Shown in pieces: positions 40,141 to 54,100 of a DNA stretch of 64,000 nucleotides. This DNA is from Membranipora membranacea (lineage: Eukaryota > Bryozoa > Gymnolaemata > Cheilostomatida > Membraniporidae), in assembly GCA_914767715.1 (NCBI GenBank), contig OU612073.1, forward strand, positions 24,552,001 through 24,616,000, given 5' to 3'. Under the pieces are notes generated by a model. The model searched no databases. It was not told the origin of the DNA and was given only the letters and a program-made list of their open reading frames with translations. Every line of letters starts with the position of its first letter. Within the stretch, counting starts at the first letter, position 1. The translations under genes and the position numbers were made by a program.

Positions 40141-42120
40141 TTTAATCAATATTTGCTATTTTAAACAATCTATATACATTTTTTTGCTAAGGATCTGATT
40201 TAAATTATTAAGAAAGACATGTTATGTCCGTTGTTTAGACATATTACTTACATGCCCATGTAGGGTTTACTGGAGTTATATGATAAACTAACTATTATGA
40301 TTTATTACAACTGGTATTGTAATGTCTTTGAGCTCATGTAGGGGGTGTTTTTGTGCATATAAAATGTGAATCGATATACGCTCTGGGCCTTAGTTCCCCT
40401 TCTACACAGTGCAAACTCTTAATTGTTCACCTGCATAGTTTTGTTCTACAATAGAAATTATAACAGTTAATGTGGGCCATTAAAAAATTAAAAGTTGGAT
40501 GCCTGTTCTGGTACCTTGATTCCGATGCTGCTTGATGATGCTGCTGCTCCGATATGCGGACACTTGATGCCTGCTTGTTGCCTTACAACATCCACTGCTG
40601 CATGCTCACTGGAAGCATGTTTGTTAGGGTAAAAAATGGCGAGAGTTACAATCTATAATCTGATTGATTTTATTCAAGTATTTATCAACATAAAGTTTTC
40701 TAGATGCTTATTTTTCAGTTTATTTTTACAACATATAAAACAATATGCCAGTTCACATAAACAATTTAATCTTTGCGGAAATTTTTGGTCTCAAAAACTA
40801 AGTGTTCTGAGCTCAGATTTTAAGCATTTAGTTGACAAAGAATATATTCGGAATTGGACCTTACTCGAGGACCATCAGTGTTTTCCACCTTTGGTTAACA
40901 CATCTGACAGCTGGAAAGATCAGATGCAGTTAATAGAGTAAAATTCTGAGCCAAACCTTTAACATTGAAAAGTTGACACCATTTGTCATACAGATGTTAA
41001 GACCAGAAGCGTGCTGTAGCATAAGTTGTTATGGCACACACAATATTTGAGCTCAGTATACTGATTACATTTTATACTTCATTAGTACATGTTCTGTAGA
41101 ATCCACCGTTGGCGTAGAAATAAGAAGGTGTTTTATTTATACATTACATTTATGTGGAGATAACTCCTATTCTGACCTACGCGTTACACTGAGAAAGTGA
41201 ATAGCGCAGTGACGTCGCGTCACCGAATTATAGTAAACACTGAGCCTGTATCAAATAGCCAATAGTTTTGAGTCTAGAGTATTTATATGTTTATGGCTTA
41301 ATCGTAAAGTAGTCTAGTATAGTATAGTAGAACTTTATTTTACCTCTAAATTGTATCACATTCCACCAAATCAAAAACATTACAGTGCTATAATATCAAA
41401 TGAAATAAGATTGTAGTCTGGTGACCTAGTAATAACAAGATGGCCGCGCCCTTTTGGCCCATTCAAGGTCATAAGTGAGGGGTGAGTTTAAGCTTATTTT
41501 TGCCTGATATATTTCTCAACCCCAGATTGTCTTTCCCAACCCCTCTTGGGTTATAAATTCAATCCCAGATAGGTTCAGAGTTCGAGGTACTCCCTACGCT
41601 CTGGTTTCTTACCTTTACACATATTGCAATAAAATGAATATAAATATTAACATAGCCTATGAACTATCAACAGCATCAATGGAGTTGTCCTTTATTACAG
41701 GGGGCGCTGAACAGATGAGACCATAAATTTGCACTTTTTTATATAATCTATCATTGGAGCAGATCACAATTTTTGGTATGGCAGCCAGGGAAATTAAGAT
41801 AGAAACAAAATGAGCGGAATTTAATGGGCGAAATATGCTGACCCACTTTATGGGACAAAAATTACTGCGAATATAATTTGATATTTATTAAATATATATA
41901 TTAATAAATATATCATTAAAATAAAGAGAAATAACAATATTCCAGCTTTGTATTTTGAATATTTTATAAATTCAACCTGAAAATATTACAATAACTTAAT
42001 ATGTATAAAAAATGTTTTTGCAAAACAAATTTAGCTGTTTATTTTAAGAACCTTCCCTTCCTTACACTGAATTTCATTGTGATTGATCAAGTCTTCATAT
42101 TTGAATATATTATTACTTAA

Positions 42121-42261
42121 TTTAATTGTATTAAAAAAATTTATTAAAAATTTGTATTAAAAATATTGATATTTTTGCAACAGAAATGTTTTATTTAATT
42201 TTAATTGTATTACAAATTTTTATTAAAAATTTGTATTAAAAATATTAATATTTTTGCAACA
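42121..42261. repeat. 79-bp tandem duplication in AT-rich DNA
   Basis: TTTAATTGTATTA through AATATTTTTGCAACA occurs twice at an offset of 79 bases. Surrounding DNA (41870-42260) is almost pure A+T. Confidence 0.75.
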
Positions 42262-42959
42262 AAAACGAGCATTGCGTATTATTGCCAATGTTCACCATAT
42301 ACCATAACATGTAATATCTACAAACGAAATGTGTTCGCATCTAAAAATATTACCGTTACCACTTCTAAATAATTACTTTACCTACCTATAAGGATCAAAA
42401 GTTATGTATAATTTGTCACCTCAATTCATTTCTGATTTCTCTGTAAATGTAGAGAATAGATTTCCTAAACGGGATGATAAACTAAGTACCTTTTGACAAC
42501 CTAAATCATGTAATTGCAAGCAAATTCAATGGCTTACCTTACCATATCAGATCAGTTGACAAGTTTAAACACTTTAAAACAATGCTCATCAAACATATAA
42601 TATACCAATCTTTATCATTTCTAATACACTTTTTTTTTCCTTTTTTTTATGTCACATCATGCAAAATATCTTTTCATGATGATGTTGATGACAATAAAGT
42701 GATAAAAAAAATTAAGATTATTGGATACTTTTTTATGAATGGGTAGCGCTCTTAGTATGCAGCTGCACCCTTTTTGTGCTCTCTAAATTATACAAATTTT
42801 ACCAAGTTCCAGCGGCGATACACTAACTACATACATCACCAGAAGCTTCAGCTGTCTATGCAGATTTCATGTATCTCATATAGAACAGAGGATATTCTAC
42901 GTTTTAAAAATGTAACATCTGATATCAAAGGATTAAACATTGCGATCATTCGCTACTAA

Positions 42960-45530
42960 ATAATTTTTCATTACAATCATTACAAGCTCAGAATGGATCT
43001 ATTATCAAACTCAGGACCAAGCATGGCAATCGTGCAGGAAAGCGCTGTAAGTACACCAAATAACACAGCAAACGATTTAGTAATGGTTACGCTTGCAGCA
43101 GAAAGCCAAATTATCCAATACCTGTACCTAAATATAGAACAATACCAAGGTCATCACTCTTACCTACAATCCTGTACACAAACTGTCGTTCTATCAATGA
43201 ATGGAAATTAGCTGAGCTTCTGACCTATGTTGAAATACATAAACCAAATCTAATATGTCTAACCGAAACCTGGCTTGATGCAACCAAACAACAACTCATT
43301 CAGATCGATGGCTACGATAATCACTTTTCACACAGGGAAAGCCGAATAGGAGGGGGCGTTTGCATTCTCTCCTCATCCAGTCTTAATGCCCAAATTGTAT
43401 CATCATACCCTAGCAGGATAGTTTCGGCTGTTTGGATCTTAGTTCACTCCGCCCACTCATCATAGCTTGCTTATACCATCCTCCAGCTGCAGACCAGCCA
43501 ACCACATCTGAATATATTGAATCCACCATTGCAAAATTAACTCCAGAGCATCCAAGTGCTAACTTTATCTAAACGGGCGATTTTAACCGACTTCCTGTTG
43601 ACAATCTGTGCGCACAGTAAGGCTTAAGAGATCTAGTCAACTTCCCAACCAGAGATCAAGCTAAATTAGACCTGATGCTGACAGACATTCCTGAATATGA
43701 CCAACCTATCAAACTTGCCCCAATATCGCACAATGACCACTGTTGCATCCTGCTAGAAAAAAAACAGTTCCACAGGAGTAGCTACACTAAAGTAAGAAGG
43801 AGGCTTGCAATACCCGAGCAAAAAACCTACCTGCTCTCCGATCTTGCTTCTGAATCCTGGGAAAATGTGCTCAATACAGATTCTATCCATGATAAAGTCA
43901 CAAATCTCAATAGCACAGTGACACACCTCCTGGACAGACATTTCCCAGAGGGAGATATCAAAATACGAGCAGATAGACCACAATGGATAACATCGTCCAT
44001 ACTGAAATTGATTAAAGCTCGTGATGAAGCTTATGATAGAGGTTGCGTCTCTTACAAATTTATTCGATCTCTGGTGCAGAAGGCCATTCGCTCTAGCAAG
44101 CGAAGATTCATTGACCAAAAACTCAACAGTGAACAAAATACTAAGGAATGGTGGCAAACTGTGAAGCAGATTACCAATGGCAAGTCTTCAAACCAATTCG
44201 AGAGTACATGGTGATAGAGGGTGATAGAGTAAGCAGTAAGCAGCTTGGTGAGAACTTGAATATGTACTACAAGAGTGTGGACGGTGAGGCGGCGGAGACG
44301 ATCAACAGCAGTAGCAGCAGTATAGCAAGCAGCAGGGTACCACTAGATCTCCTCAGTCTCGTCGAGGTGAAACAGCTCCTACGCAAACTAGATACATCAA
44401 AGTCAACAAGCTGTGAGGACTTTCCTACTTGGGTTTCGGAAGAAGGTATGGAAGACATATGTGTACCTTTGCAGGATATTATTAACTCTATGCTAGTAAC
44501 AAAACAATACCCAGACTTTTGGAAGCGAGCCCCGATCACACCTCTCCCTAAAAACTCATGTCCCACCATGCACAAAGACTTTAGGCCAGTTTCTTTGCTG
44601 CATCATTTAGGCAAAGTCTGTGAGCAGGTCATTGCTGATAAGCTCAAGTCTTGTGTAAAACATCTTATCGGTAGCAATCAATACGCTTATAGACCTAAGG
44701 TTGGGACGTTAGACGCTATTTTACAGCTCATTGATGATATAACATCAAGTATCGTTTTAAGTAAAATGAAAAATTATGGTGTGAATGACAATCTATACTG
44801 GTTATTTAAGCTGATTTTTTAGTACATAGGAAACAATGCGTAAAATTAATTGGCACTTTTTCAGATTACATTGATATCTCTGTTGGGGCACCGAGCTTGG
44901 GCCCTGCTGTGGCTTTTTTACGTTAACGACCTCAATTTTGATGATTTTAAAGTAGTATCTTTTAGTAAACATGTAGAATCTCATATCTCACCCTGTAATA
45001 GTAGGCTTTTTCTTTTACGCCAACTGAAAGTGCTAGGCATGAATGAGAGTGGGTTAAAGAATTTTTACTTGGCAAACATACGATCAATTTTAACTTATGC
45101 ATCACCAGCTTGGTTCTCACTTTGATCACATGGTGATAAGTCTTCTTTAGAAAGAACTCAAGGTCTGCTACAAGAACCATTTTTCCAGACCATAGCTATG
45201 AAGACTGTTACTTTTACGTTTTCCAACCTCATCTGATTTTATTTTTGATCTGAGCAAGAGAAATTTTAATAAGATGGCGAGTGATCCAGAGCATCTACTT
45301 TTTAGTAGAGTAATACGAAACAATAATAGAACATCCTCTCCTCTAAACACTATTTTTTGACCCAAGACCTGCAAGACTCAAAAACGTGCCAAATCATTTT
45401 TTACAACCTTAATGTCTTATTTTAACAACATACAACCTTAACCTTTCTTAGTCCATATATGTACACATGTACACATTCAATTTTATCATTCTCATGATAC
45501 AAAATGTACAAATAAACTGAAACTGAAAGT
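42960..45530 (+). mobile_element. Degenerate full-length-like LINE (endonuclease plus reverse transcriptase)
   Basis: Plus strand. From about 43150 broken frames give endonuclease motifs (LICLTETWLD, RIGGGVCILSS, TGDFNRLPV). From 43675 to 44822 come SHNDHCCILL, then reverse transcriptase segments PITPLPKNSC, HKDFRPVSLLHHLGKVCEQV, NQYAYRPKVGTLDAI. The catalytic region after that is deleted; a later piece (44988-45125) reads YLANIRSILTYASPAWFSL. The 3' end carries AATAAACTGAAACTGAAAG near 45513-45531, a CR1-like tail. Several stops and frameshifts; inactive. Confidence 0.75.
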
Positions 45531-46296
45531 GATATCAGCGTATAGGTAATATTTTTGGATACGTAGATCAATTGTAGGTAGCTGAAACCAAGGAGTTATT
45601 ACAGCAAAAGGTCTCATTTGCTTCCTTTATGGCTTATATAAAACTTTGCAAAAATATGGTCTCATCTGTAAATAATCAAGGGAGATTACTCCGAAAAACA
45701 TAACCCCATTAGCAATTCTTTTTTTTTAATTAATTAGCTTAAGTCCTTACCATCTGCAACAAGGGGTGGTGGGCATCGAGTTTATCTCTCACAAGCAGCA
45801 ATGAATCTCAGGATCGTGTGTAGAGTGGCAATAGGATCTTCAAACTGGTAGCCAATACTTATCTCTATGTGAGACATGGTTTCCAAATCATTGGAGGCTT
45901 GAATGTTGATAAATCTTAATTTTAGTGACAAAAATCATGAAAAATTCTGCCAAATTGTCTGCAAAACAGGCACAAACTGCTATAAATGACTATCCACATA
46001 CTAAAATTATTTCTTAAACTATGTCCATATGAGTTTACAATGTTGCAGATTCTGAATCAAAAGTCATTTTTATTCTAACACAAGCGGTTTTCAAGATAAC
46101 CCTCTTTTCAGCACGTTTTTCCTATGCGGCGTGGGTTAAAAAGTACCAAACTGGAGAGAGGACAACTCCGAATTGAGGCCTAAATCAGAGCTCAGAAAAC
46201 TGTCAATTAAAATGCATGAATGCCCTAAGTTAACTGTCATTTCTGAAATGAAATAAACAGTAATGCTATTGACTACTTACAAATGCTTTATTGCAG

Positions 46297-46502
46297 ATCT
46301 AGAGGACTTGGCACTCACTATTGCAACTGGTGAACAGCACGAAAGTTATGCTCTCTGTGCCATAAGAAATGGCCTTCTAGATCTCGTTGAGAATGTTGAG
46401 TATACTTCTCCAGTCTATGGAAGATATATGAAGGTTGTACGACAAACTGGTTCAGCAACGAGGATGATTCATCTTTATGAGGTCGAAGTCTATGGGCATT
46501 AA
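46297..46502 (+). pseudogene. Orphan terminal exon of an F5/8C (discoidin) domain protein
   Basis: After an acceptor (TTTATTGCAG|ATC) an open frame reads DLEDLALTIATGEQHES and ends in YGRYMKVVRQTGSATRMIHLYEVEVYGH and a stop. The R-Y-x-K-V-V-R, I-H-L-x-E-V-E-V-Y-G pattern is the C-terminal half of F5/8C/discoidin domains of fucolectin type, which are secreted or ectodomain lectins. No upstream exons for the N-terminal half were found in the 800 bases before it. The area is full of LINE debris, and its 3' flank is repeated at 39740-40140. It may be a relic, or the last exon of a gene whose other exons lie further upstream. Confidence 0.55.
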
Positions 46503-46779
46503 CATTATACAGAGTAATGATAGATGGATAGAAGACGTTTTAGTGGTAGTTTGATCTGAACTGGAATGATATGGCTGGCATATATTCATATGTGCCATAC
46601 CAAGGAGTCTTTAAGTCCTTGGTCATACATAGTCACATAGTCACATAGTCATAATTATTTATATATTTATCTATTTATATATTTATATATTTATATATTG
46701 TATCCTTTTATTCAGATCCTTCATATCTTTTTTCATTGCGTGTCAAATTTCCAACTCTTGACAATTTTTTTTGGTATTA

Positions 46780-47310
46780 GGTTTCTGCTTGAAAATTTCT
46801 AGTAAAATGATAAATTAAAATTGAGATAAAAAATGCAGCAGTGTGGTCTAAAAGTCTACGCCAGATAGGTCGAGACTAATCTGATACTTTGCAATAATAA
46901 AAGAGCGTAGTTTAACTTTTTGCAAATCTGTCGTAATGGTTTTTAAAAGTAATATTGCTATCAATTTCTATTCCTAAAAACTTAGTGGAGGTGATGGATT
47001 CTATTTTGTTGTTTCCCGTACTGACATTAAAAACTTCAGGATTGTCTAGTTTTTGTTAGGTGCTTTAAAAAGGCCCTGAAAAGTTTTTTTGGTATTTAGA
47101 ATTAGTCGGTTTGCCAAGCACCACTGTTCAATTTTGATTAAATTTTCTATTAAATTTTTTGGATCAGAGCTAAAAAAATGTTTGTTTCGTCTGCAAATAA
47201 AATGTATTCAAATTGAGGAGCAGAGTTGATTAAGTCATTAATGAAAATTAAAAACGAAATTTGTCCCGGTACCTGATCCTTTGCGATGATTGATAGCCTT
47301 TTTCGCATTT
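46780..47310 (-). mobile_element. Small LINE reverse transcriptase fragment
   Basis: Minus-strand sequence reads VPGQISFLIFINDLINSAPQ followed by YILFADETNIF, then EQWCLANRLILNTKKTFQ, with stops and a changed catalytic site (FADE for FADD). It is close to the family of the LINE at 5881-7650. It interrupts a segment shared with 39740-40140: the match breaks at 46770, directly at a T-run (poly-A of the minus element), and resumes near 47311. Confidence 0.65.
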
Positions 47311-47499
47311 CATTACTGGAAACTGGATGATGCAAATGATATCGATCAGAAGTGCATCCAATGTCAAATAGCATTAGATTAACAACAGTCAGTCCAATAT
47401 AGTAAATAAACGAATTCATAAATAAATAAATCATTAGCACTTATTTGAACTTTTCATGTCACTACAAGTGTGTGAAGAGCAATGACCTATACTTGTTTT

Positions 47500-50400
47500 T
47501 TCCTCCTCAAACTGACAAGATGATGCCGTTAGAACCAGGCAGCAGTGTGCCCAATGATGATACAAAAAAGGAGTCGGTTTCAAAATTTAATAGATTATTC
47601 TTTTCCTTTGAGTTTGCTATCCGGGCTCCGAAAAGATGTTAATCTCTACAAAAAAAACCATGAGTGTACCAGATAAATTGACATAATTTAAGATTAGTGC
47701 TTCTCAAACAGGGAAGTAGAAGTGATACCTTTCAATTTTCTACAAAACAAGATGACTACGCTACATGAAAGTTGCAGGGTAATGTGATCTACAAAGCGTG
47801 CAAATTAAGGTCATATAAGAGGCATCTGGAGCATTTCCATCCAAATAGTGAATGCATTGCAATTTGACACTTTTTGACACAAAACTCCCTTTAATCCCAG
47901 GACTGATTACAACTCTAACTATAGAGACTTTTTTTCTGTCATCATACTGACGGGCAGAATAGTAATGTAATGTAATGTAACGTAATGTAACGTAATGAAA
48001 CGTAACGTAACGTAACGTAACGTAACGTAACGTAGCGTAACGTAATGTAATTGGTGGTAAAGATTTTTCTCAAATAAGCAGGTTGTCCTCTTTATTAATC
48101 CATCTTTCTTTGCCTATCTATTGGTTTGCTTTTGAAATTTGGGCACTCAAAAAACTTAAATACCCTCTTCCCCCAGCTATACCTATAGCTGCTTCTGCTT
48201 CTGCTCCTGCTTAGGATTTAGGAACATCTGACATCTGATAAGAGGGATGATTAATAAATAATCCAACAACCATTGATTGAGCGCCCATGATGGTCTACTG
48301 AAATGCTAATATGGTGTTCTGGTTTATTGAGTTTTTGCAGTGCATTGCTGTGTACTTTTGAGAAACAGATTGACGCAGGCTTTTTGGCTCTAGGGTCTAA
48401 GTTCATTATCAACACACTGCAATCACTTCTATGTTTGCTGACTATGGTATTTATTTTTGAACAATGAAACAATAGAAGTCCATTAAAAGTTTATTATTTA
48501 GTTTGATGGTCACTCTAGGACCTTGGTTCACTGTTAATTTTCTGCTTCTGTTGTCTTTATAAGCCTGTTCCTAACCCTAACAAAATGGAGACGGTTACAA
48601 TCTAAATCTGTTCAATTTATTCTAGTATTGGCCTCCGTACTAGGTATTTTTTAATTCATAAATTTGTTGTGTCCTCATGTGCAGTGACCACTAATTAAGT
48701 CACGTGCTCATTTAGCATGCTGCCGATAGTATAAATTGGCACGGCATCACAATTATAATCAGTTGATATAAAGTTGATATATGGTTGTTATTAGTCATTT
48801 ATAAGTCATTGACACAATGATCACATAATAAATGTACACACTCCAACAACAAACCAAACAGCTTGATTTATATACAACCAACAAAACACAAAATAAACAA
48901 AATTATCTGCCTGCTTTTTCATATATTTTTCTCTTTGTTATTGCTTGGAGCCGTCAGGGAGACTTCTCCCTGGAGCCATACGCTTTCACTCTCCCAAAAT
49001 ATAGATATAGAAATAATGCCACATGAGATGGCCCCCCAATAACTTTTTCAAAAATACAATATTAGTAATCATGCAATTGGCAACAGGGACCATCCTTATA
49101 ATAACAAGGGAACGGGGGAGTCCATTCATGAGGTACTCTGTGATCGCTACTTCTCCGTTATGAACTGAGGGAAAATTCAATTTGCCAGTCATCTGATTGA
49201 TTGCATTTAACCTGGTTGATGTAACCTCATTTCATTTTGGAATCAAAGATATTCTCAAAAGAGTGTTATATAAACCGTATTGACTGAAATGAATCCAGTC
49301 ACTGGTATGCTTTGGTGAATCTAAAAATGAATGACTGTGTTTTAGAGTGTGCATGCCAAATCTTTTTTGCGGGTTTGGCCTCTTTTCAAAAAAAGTTACA
49401 ATAGCCCCTAATAATAAACCAAAATGGTCCTTCATATCAATTACATATAATACACCCAAACTCTAGTTTCAGAGGATTCATGTCCAGGATAACACTAAAT
49501 GACTAAAGTATTTTGCTAACTTTAGGCTGTAATAGCAAACCTCCAACAGCTTTCTCTCCCTAGTAGAATTAGTTACCAGCTGGCAATTTTTGGGAGTTTT
49601 GATGGATTAGAATTTGAATTTTCATACCCATATTGGCTATGTGCTTGATGAAGCCCCAAAGAAGTTGTATAGTCTGTTACAGCTGAAACCTTTTGGTATA
49701 TCTTGCGACAAACTTCTGCTATTTATGTTGCCGACATAAGATCATTCACCATCATCGCACTCCTGCTTTTTTTGCCATGCTAAATGAGAGCTAGCTGAAA
49801 TCATTAGAACTAAAGTAATTCTACCTCACATAGATGATAGTCTATCAGCACTAGCCATCCCTGAGTTAAGACATTTTGGTGCATTACAGAATCATTTTAT
49901 CAAGATAGCCAGTGACTGCAGACATTAGCTCCACATGTCAGTCCCTGAGAAGGCAGTCATCACTGTATAGACACCCTAGTCAACTGAAGGACAATTTTTC
50001 ATTCAGGGCAAACACTGCAAAAAAAGAGAAAATTGTTTCATGATGGTGCTAATAAATTTTTATTAAATCCAATTTTCTTTTTACCAGAGCTTGCCAACTG
50101 TTTTATGTAATACCCGAGGATATTTCTAACTTTAGAATATAAATTAATCTGTAAATTTAACAACTGACACTTAGCTATAGATAGACTATCAGTTGGGTGT
50201 AATAGCGGTTACTCCAACATATAATCAAGGAGTCCCAAACGCCCTGATAAAATGAAGTTAAATATCAAACTCCCGGTCATATATTGTTTGAACAAGAGTT
50301 GTGTGCCCCTCTAGCAGGACAAGACAACTCTGGATATTAAACAGCACACCAAGCTTCTTTGTGCTGCAATAGTTTATGAACAAAGATTGTATGCAATAAC

Positions 50401-51170
50401 CCTATCAACAGCAACGACCAGACAATAAATAAATGGGCAGCCTTAATTTGTTTTGATTAAGGCTGATAACCGGACAATAATTATATAACTGACAAAATCC
50501 CCTCTGCAGTCTTCAATACTCGTCGAGGTAATTAGTGTACATATTATTATAATAAGTTGTTGCCAACCCATCGCATTCACATAAAATGTAAATACATTTT
50601 ATAGCCTGTACATCACAGCTACTTATAACTGTTCTTCACATTACAATATCTGATCACTGATAATGGACCTGTAGAAGCTGATTGTCAGCACTTTAGCCAG
50701 GTGATATCACTATCTTGTAAATTTCGAACATCACACAAGTGATGATTGATTCCAGTTCACATGGAAAACATTGTTATTGACATGTGGCTTTGTGCTGCCA
50801 ATAATTAGTCTTCCGTGACCTTAGAATGAATTTGATAAACCCACATTTTATCTCATGTGGTTTTTGTCTGTGGAGCTTTCGTAAATATTGATGTGATTTT
50901 AATTATAGTGAAAATTCCTGCTGTATCGAGTTTTGACATTGACCCAAGGAATTTTACTCCTTGATTGACCAGCCATCAAATTGTCGTAAAACTGTGCAAC
51001 ATTGAAAATTCCTTTATCGAGACAATTGTTTTTAATATTGCAAAGCTACCCAGTCAATTGTTTTGATGTTGCAAAACTGATGCTGCTGAAAGCTGTAGAT
51101 TACTGTGCTAGCTTCAGGAAGTTTATTGTTACTGATAGCGCTCGCCTCCGTCAAACCAGTCAAACTAATC
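47500..51170. other. Intergenic interval upstream of the SLC17 gene
   Basis: Holds the pentanucleotide microsatellite at 47962-48050 and otherwise unremarkable AT-rich DNA. The SLC17 promoter and 5' UTR should be in the last few hundred bases. No convincing TATA box or other gene was identified. Confidence 0.5.
47962..48050. repeat. GTAAY pentanucleotide microsatellite
   Basis: About eighteen units of GTAAT or GTAAC. The left third is mostly GTAAT and the right two thirds GTAAC, with one GAAAC and one GTAGC unit. Confidence 0.9.
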
Positions 51171-54100
51171 ATGGCTTCTGAAAATAAGACAAACGGCAAA
51201 ACAGGTACGGAGACAGACCCATCGGACAGCACACAGCACTATGAAGGTATGTATCATCGTAATACAATTATGATATGCTTTAGTCCCTAATTGTGTCATG
51301 CAATGGAAGGATTATTTGATTAAAATCAAACCTGGTGTGCGACGACCCAAGGCTTCGCTGGTCACAAACTACAATACTGAAGAGCTGAATGCTCCTTATA
51401 TAATAACATTATTATTGTTTTTCTGTTATGTTACACATAACTTCGCAAAACAAGGGGCAGTTATTTTTTGAGATGATCCCTGATGGATTTCTCTGAATGT
51501 ACTTTTTCGATTTGTACATAAGTTATGTTAGAACCGCGAGGTGATAACACAGTACCCCTTTACTGTTCCTGTGCTAGTGGTATTACATACATCAGGTAGG
51601 AACCTGTGCTCTGACACCGCTAGTCAGTCACCTAAAATAATTACCCTTCTTTTTGGGGTCCGGAGAGGGATGCAGTCATCTGATGTCTTGAATGGGGTTG
51701 TTTTATAATATTATGCTGCCATCATATTTGTCCATACTTCTTATTCAACTGACAGTATAAAGAGTTCGAATGTAGTCTAATAGTGCTCTTTTAGTCCTAA
51801 TTATTACGGCGCCATAGCAAAATATTGTATTAGGCTTTCCCTCCCTGGTGTGAGGTCCGATAGGTATAACTACAAATAAACATCATATTCAGCACAATTG
51901 AACACAAGAACGCTGCAGGTATCAAGGCCCTATTTGGAACTTAGCCAAAGGAAAGTACATAACATGTCTGACTGACAACAAAAAACGCAATCATCATGAC
52001 AAGCTACCCATTAAAAATATTCAGTTACCTGCCCAGTAACTTTAAACGCTGACCCCCTTCAACCATACAAGTCAGCAGTATAGACAATGTCTTGCAAAAC
52101 ATCCAAAATCAATGTTGGCCCCTATCACTATTTGTAGATGAGACAGTATTCGAGATGCTTACCTCATGCCGCTGGGTGCTCGCCTATATGGGGTGTATAT
52201 ATATGATGATACTCTATGCCCTGAGGATTAATATGGGTATAGCTATAGTCTGCATGGTTAAGCCTCCCAATGACACAGCAGCTATTGACTCTGACCTAAA
52301 TCAGACTGTCGTGGATGAGTGTCCTGGCCTGGAGGTAGACAGCTATGACCCGGACAGCAAGCCACCAGTAAGTTTTCATAGGAAGTAGCCCGGTCATTCA
52401 GATCCTAAACCTTTAACTATATATTTCCCTTTTCTAATTGGGGTTATCAGCCTCCCCTACTCTTGCTCGCTGTGCTCATCTGAAAGTTTTGCCAAAAAAC
52501 CGTCTCTAATTTTTACTGTTAGGAACAATTCCTCACAATAGCAGAATTTTAGCATGTAGATTAAAAATTGCAATTCCGAATGCTTGATAGAGAAAGATGC
52601 TATGCCTCGTACTTTTTGTAGTGTCTTTGGTAAAGGGTGATCATCAGGGTACGATACAACCAAAAGAGGATAGGATGTTCATGATCAAAGTAGTCGAAGC
52701 CATCTCCAAGGTTTTTTGGTCAGTCGGATAACATTATGGTTATGCTGACATCTGATTACGACCACACCTGATTAGGACCACATCTGATTACGACCACATC
52801 TGATTACGACCACATCTGATTACGACCACATCTGATTACGACCACATCTGATTGCGACCACATCTGATTACGACCACATCTGATTATGACGATGTTATCA
52901 CTGATTGTGTTGATATCTAATTTATAGGTTCACGGTGTTATTGAGTGGGATAAGATGACACAGGGTTGGGTACTCAGCTCATTCTTCTATGGATACATAG
53001 TGACACAGATACCCGGAGGATGGCTGGCAGGTAGATATGGTGGTAAGCGGGTCATGCTTGTTGGCCTGATTATATACGGAATATCGACAATGCTAATACC
53101 TCCTGCAGCAAGGTGAGTCGAAATCTTTTACCTAAAGTGAAAGTTTCCATACTGAATGACATAATTGAGGGCAATTTTGCTTTTTTCAATCATAAATAAT
53201 TTTAACTTTAAAGTTGTTTACAGTGGTTATGACCTGTATGACTAGCTGAGTTTCATTGCGGGTGTTACAACAGAGATGGCGGTATTGACAGAAAGTTTCA
53301 CTAAGCTTGCTGACAGAAGCTGCAACCTTCAGCAATCATTTCATTGTTTTACTGAATCCTCAGATTAGCCTAGATTGTTATGTCAAAAACACTGTAGAAT
53401 ACCACTCAAAAGCACCTAAGGTTGATGACGGCCATAATTTCTCTATGGGAGGGAACAGGATGTGAATATTTGTGGTGTCGACTGCTCATAGTAATTGGCC
53501 TTGAGAAATCTATATACACCACGGAGAAATATTTGTTTATATTCCAGTTCCTATCAGCAAAGAGATATTGATGATGTAATTAGGATGAATTGTTGTTGAT
53601 ACTCTATGAGTAATAGATAGAGAGTGAGCAATGAAAGGTAGCGTAGTATTTGTAATGACATTGTGGTCACTTATTTTACAGACTTGATGGGAAGCACTAC
53701 AAGGCATCAGCAGCCCTGGTGATTGTCCTGAGAGTCATAGCAGGTTTAGCTACAGGAGTTGTGTTCCCTGCCTGGCATAATTTATGTGGTAAATGGGCTC
53801 CACCGTACGAGAGGAGTAAACTATATGTAATGTGCACATCAGGATGTACTGTGAGTCCTACCTCCCTCCTACCTCCTACCTACAGTCCTACCTACAGTCA
53901 GCTAAAGAAAGCCGATAGTCTTTACAGATAAAGGCCTTACACTCCATCTATAATTGTATATTATGCAGCCTTTTTAGTTTATGGGTTGGAGTATAAAAAC
54001 TTGAATTGTACTTTATGGTCGTGGCGAAAAGAAGGGTGTACTATAAATTCAAATTTTTGAAAGGCAAGTCCTTTTATAAAAAGATCGCTTCTCGGCCTAT

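Larger units (their letters stand above)
39531..42959. other. Gene-poor interval with one unassigned frame
   Basis: A 101-codon frame at 40636-40941 begins MARVTIYNLIDFIQVF and ends NWTLLEDHQCFPPLVNTSDS-type sequence; I do not recognise it, and its first 50 bases are shared with 48585-48640, so it may be repeat-derived. A short palindrome, GTGACGTCGCGTCAC, lies at 41209-41223. Confidence 0.45.

Noticed and set aside
48832-49026. Small plus-strand frame with a hydrophobic stretch
   Set aside because: Low-complexity AC-rich start, no homologue recognised, no splice or promoter context.
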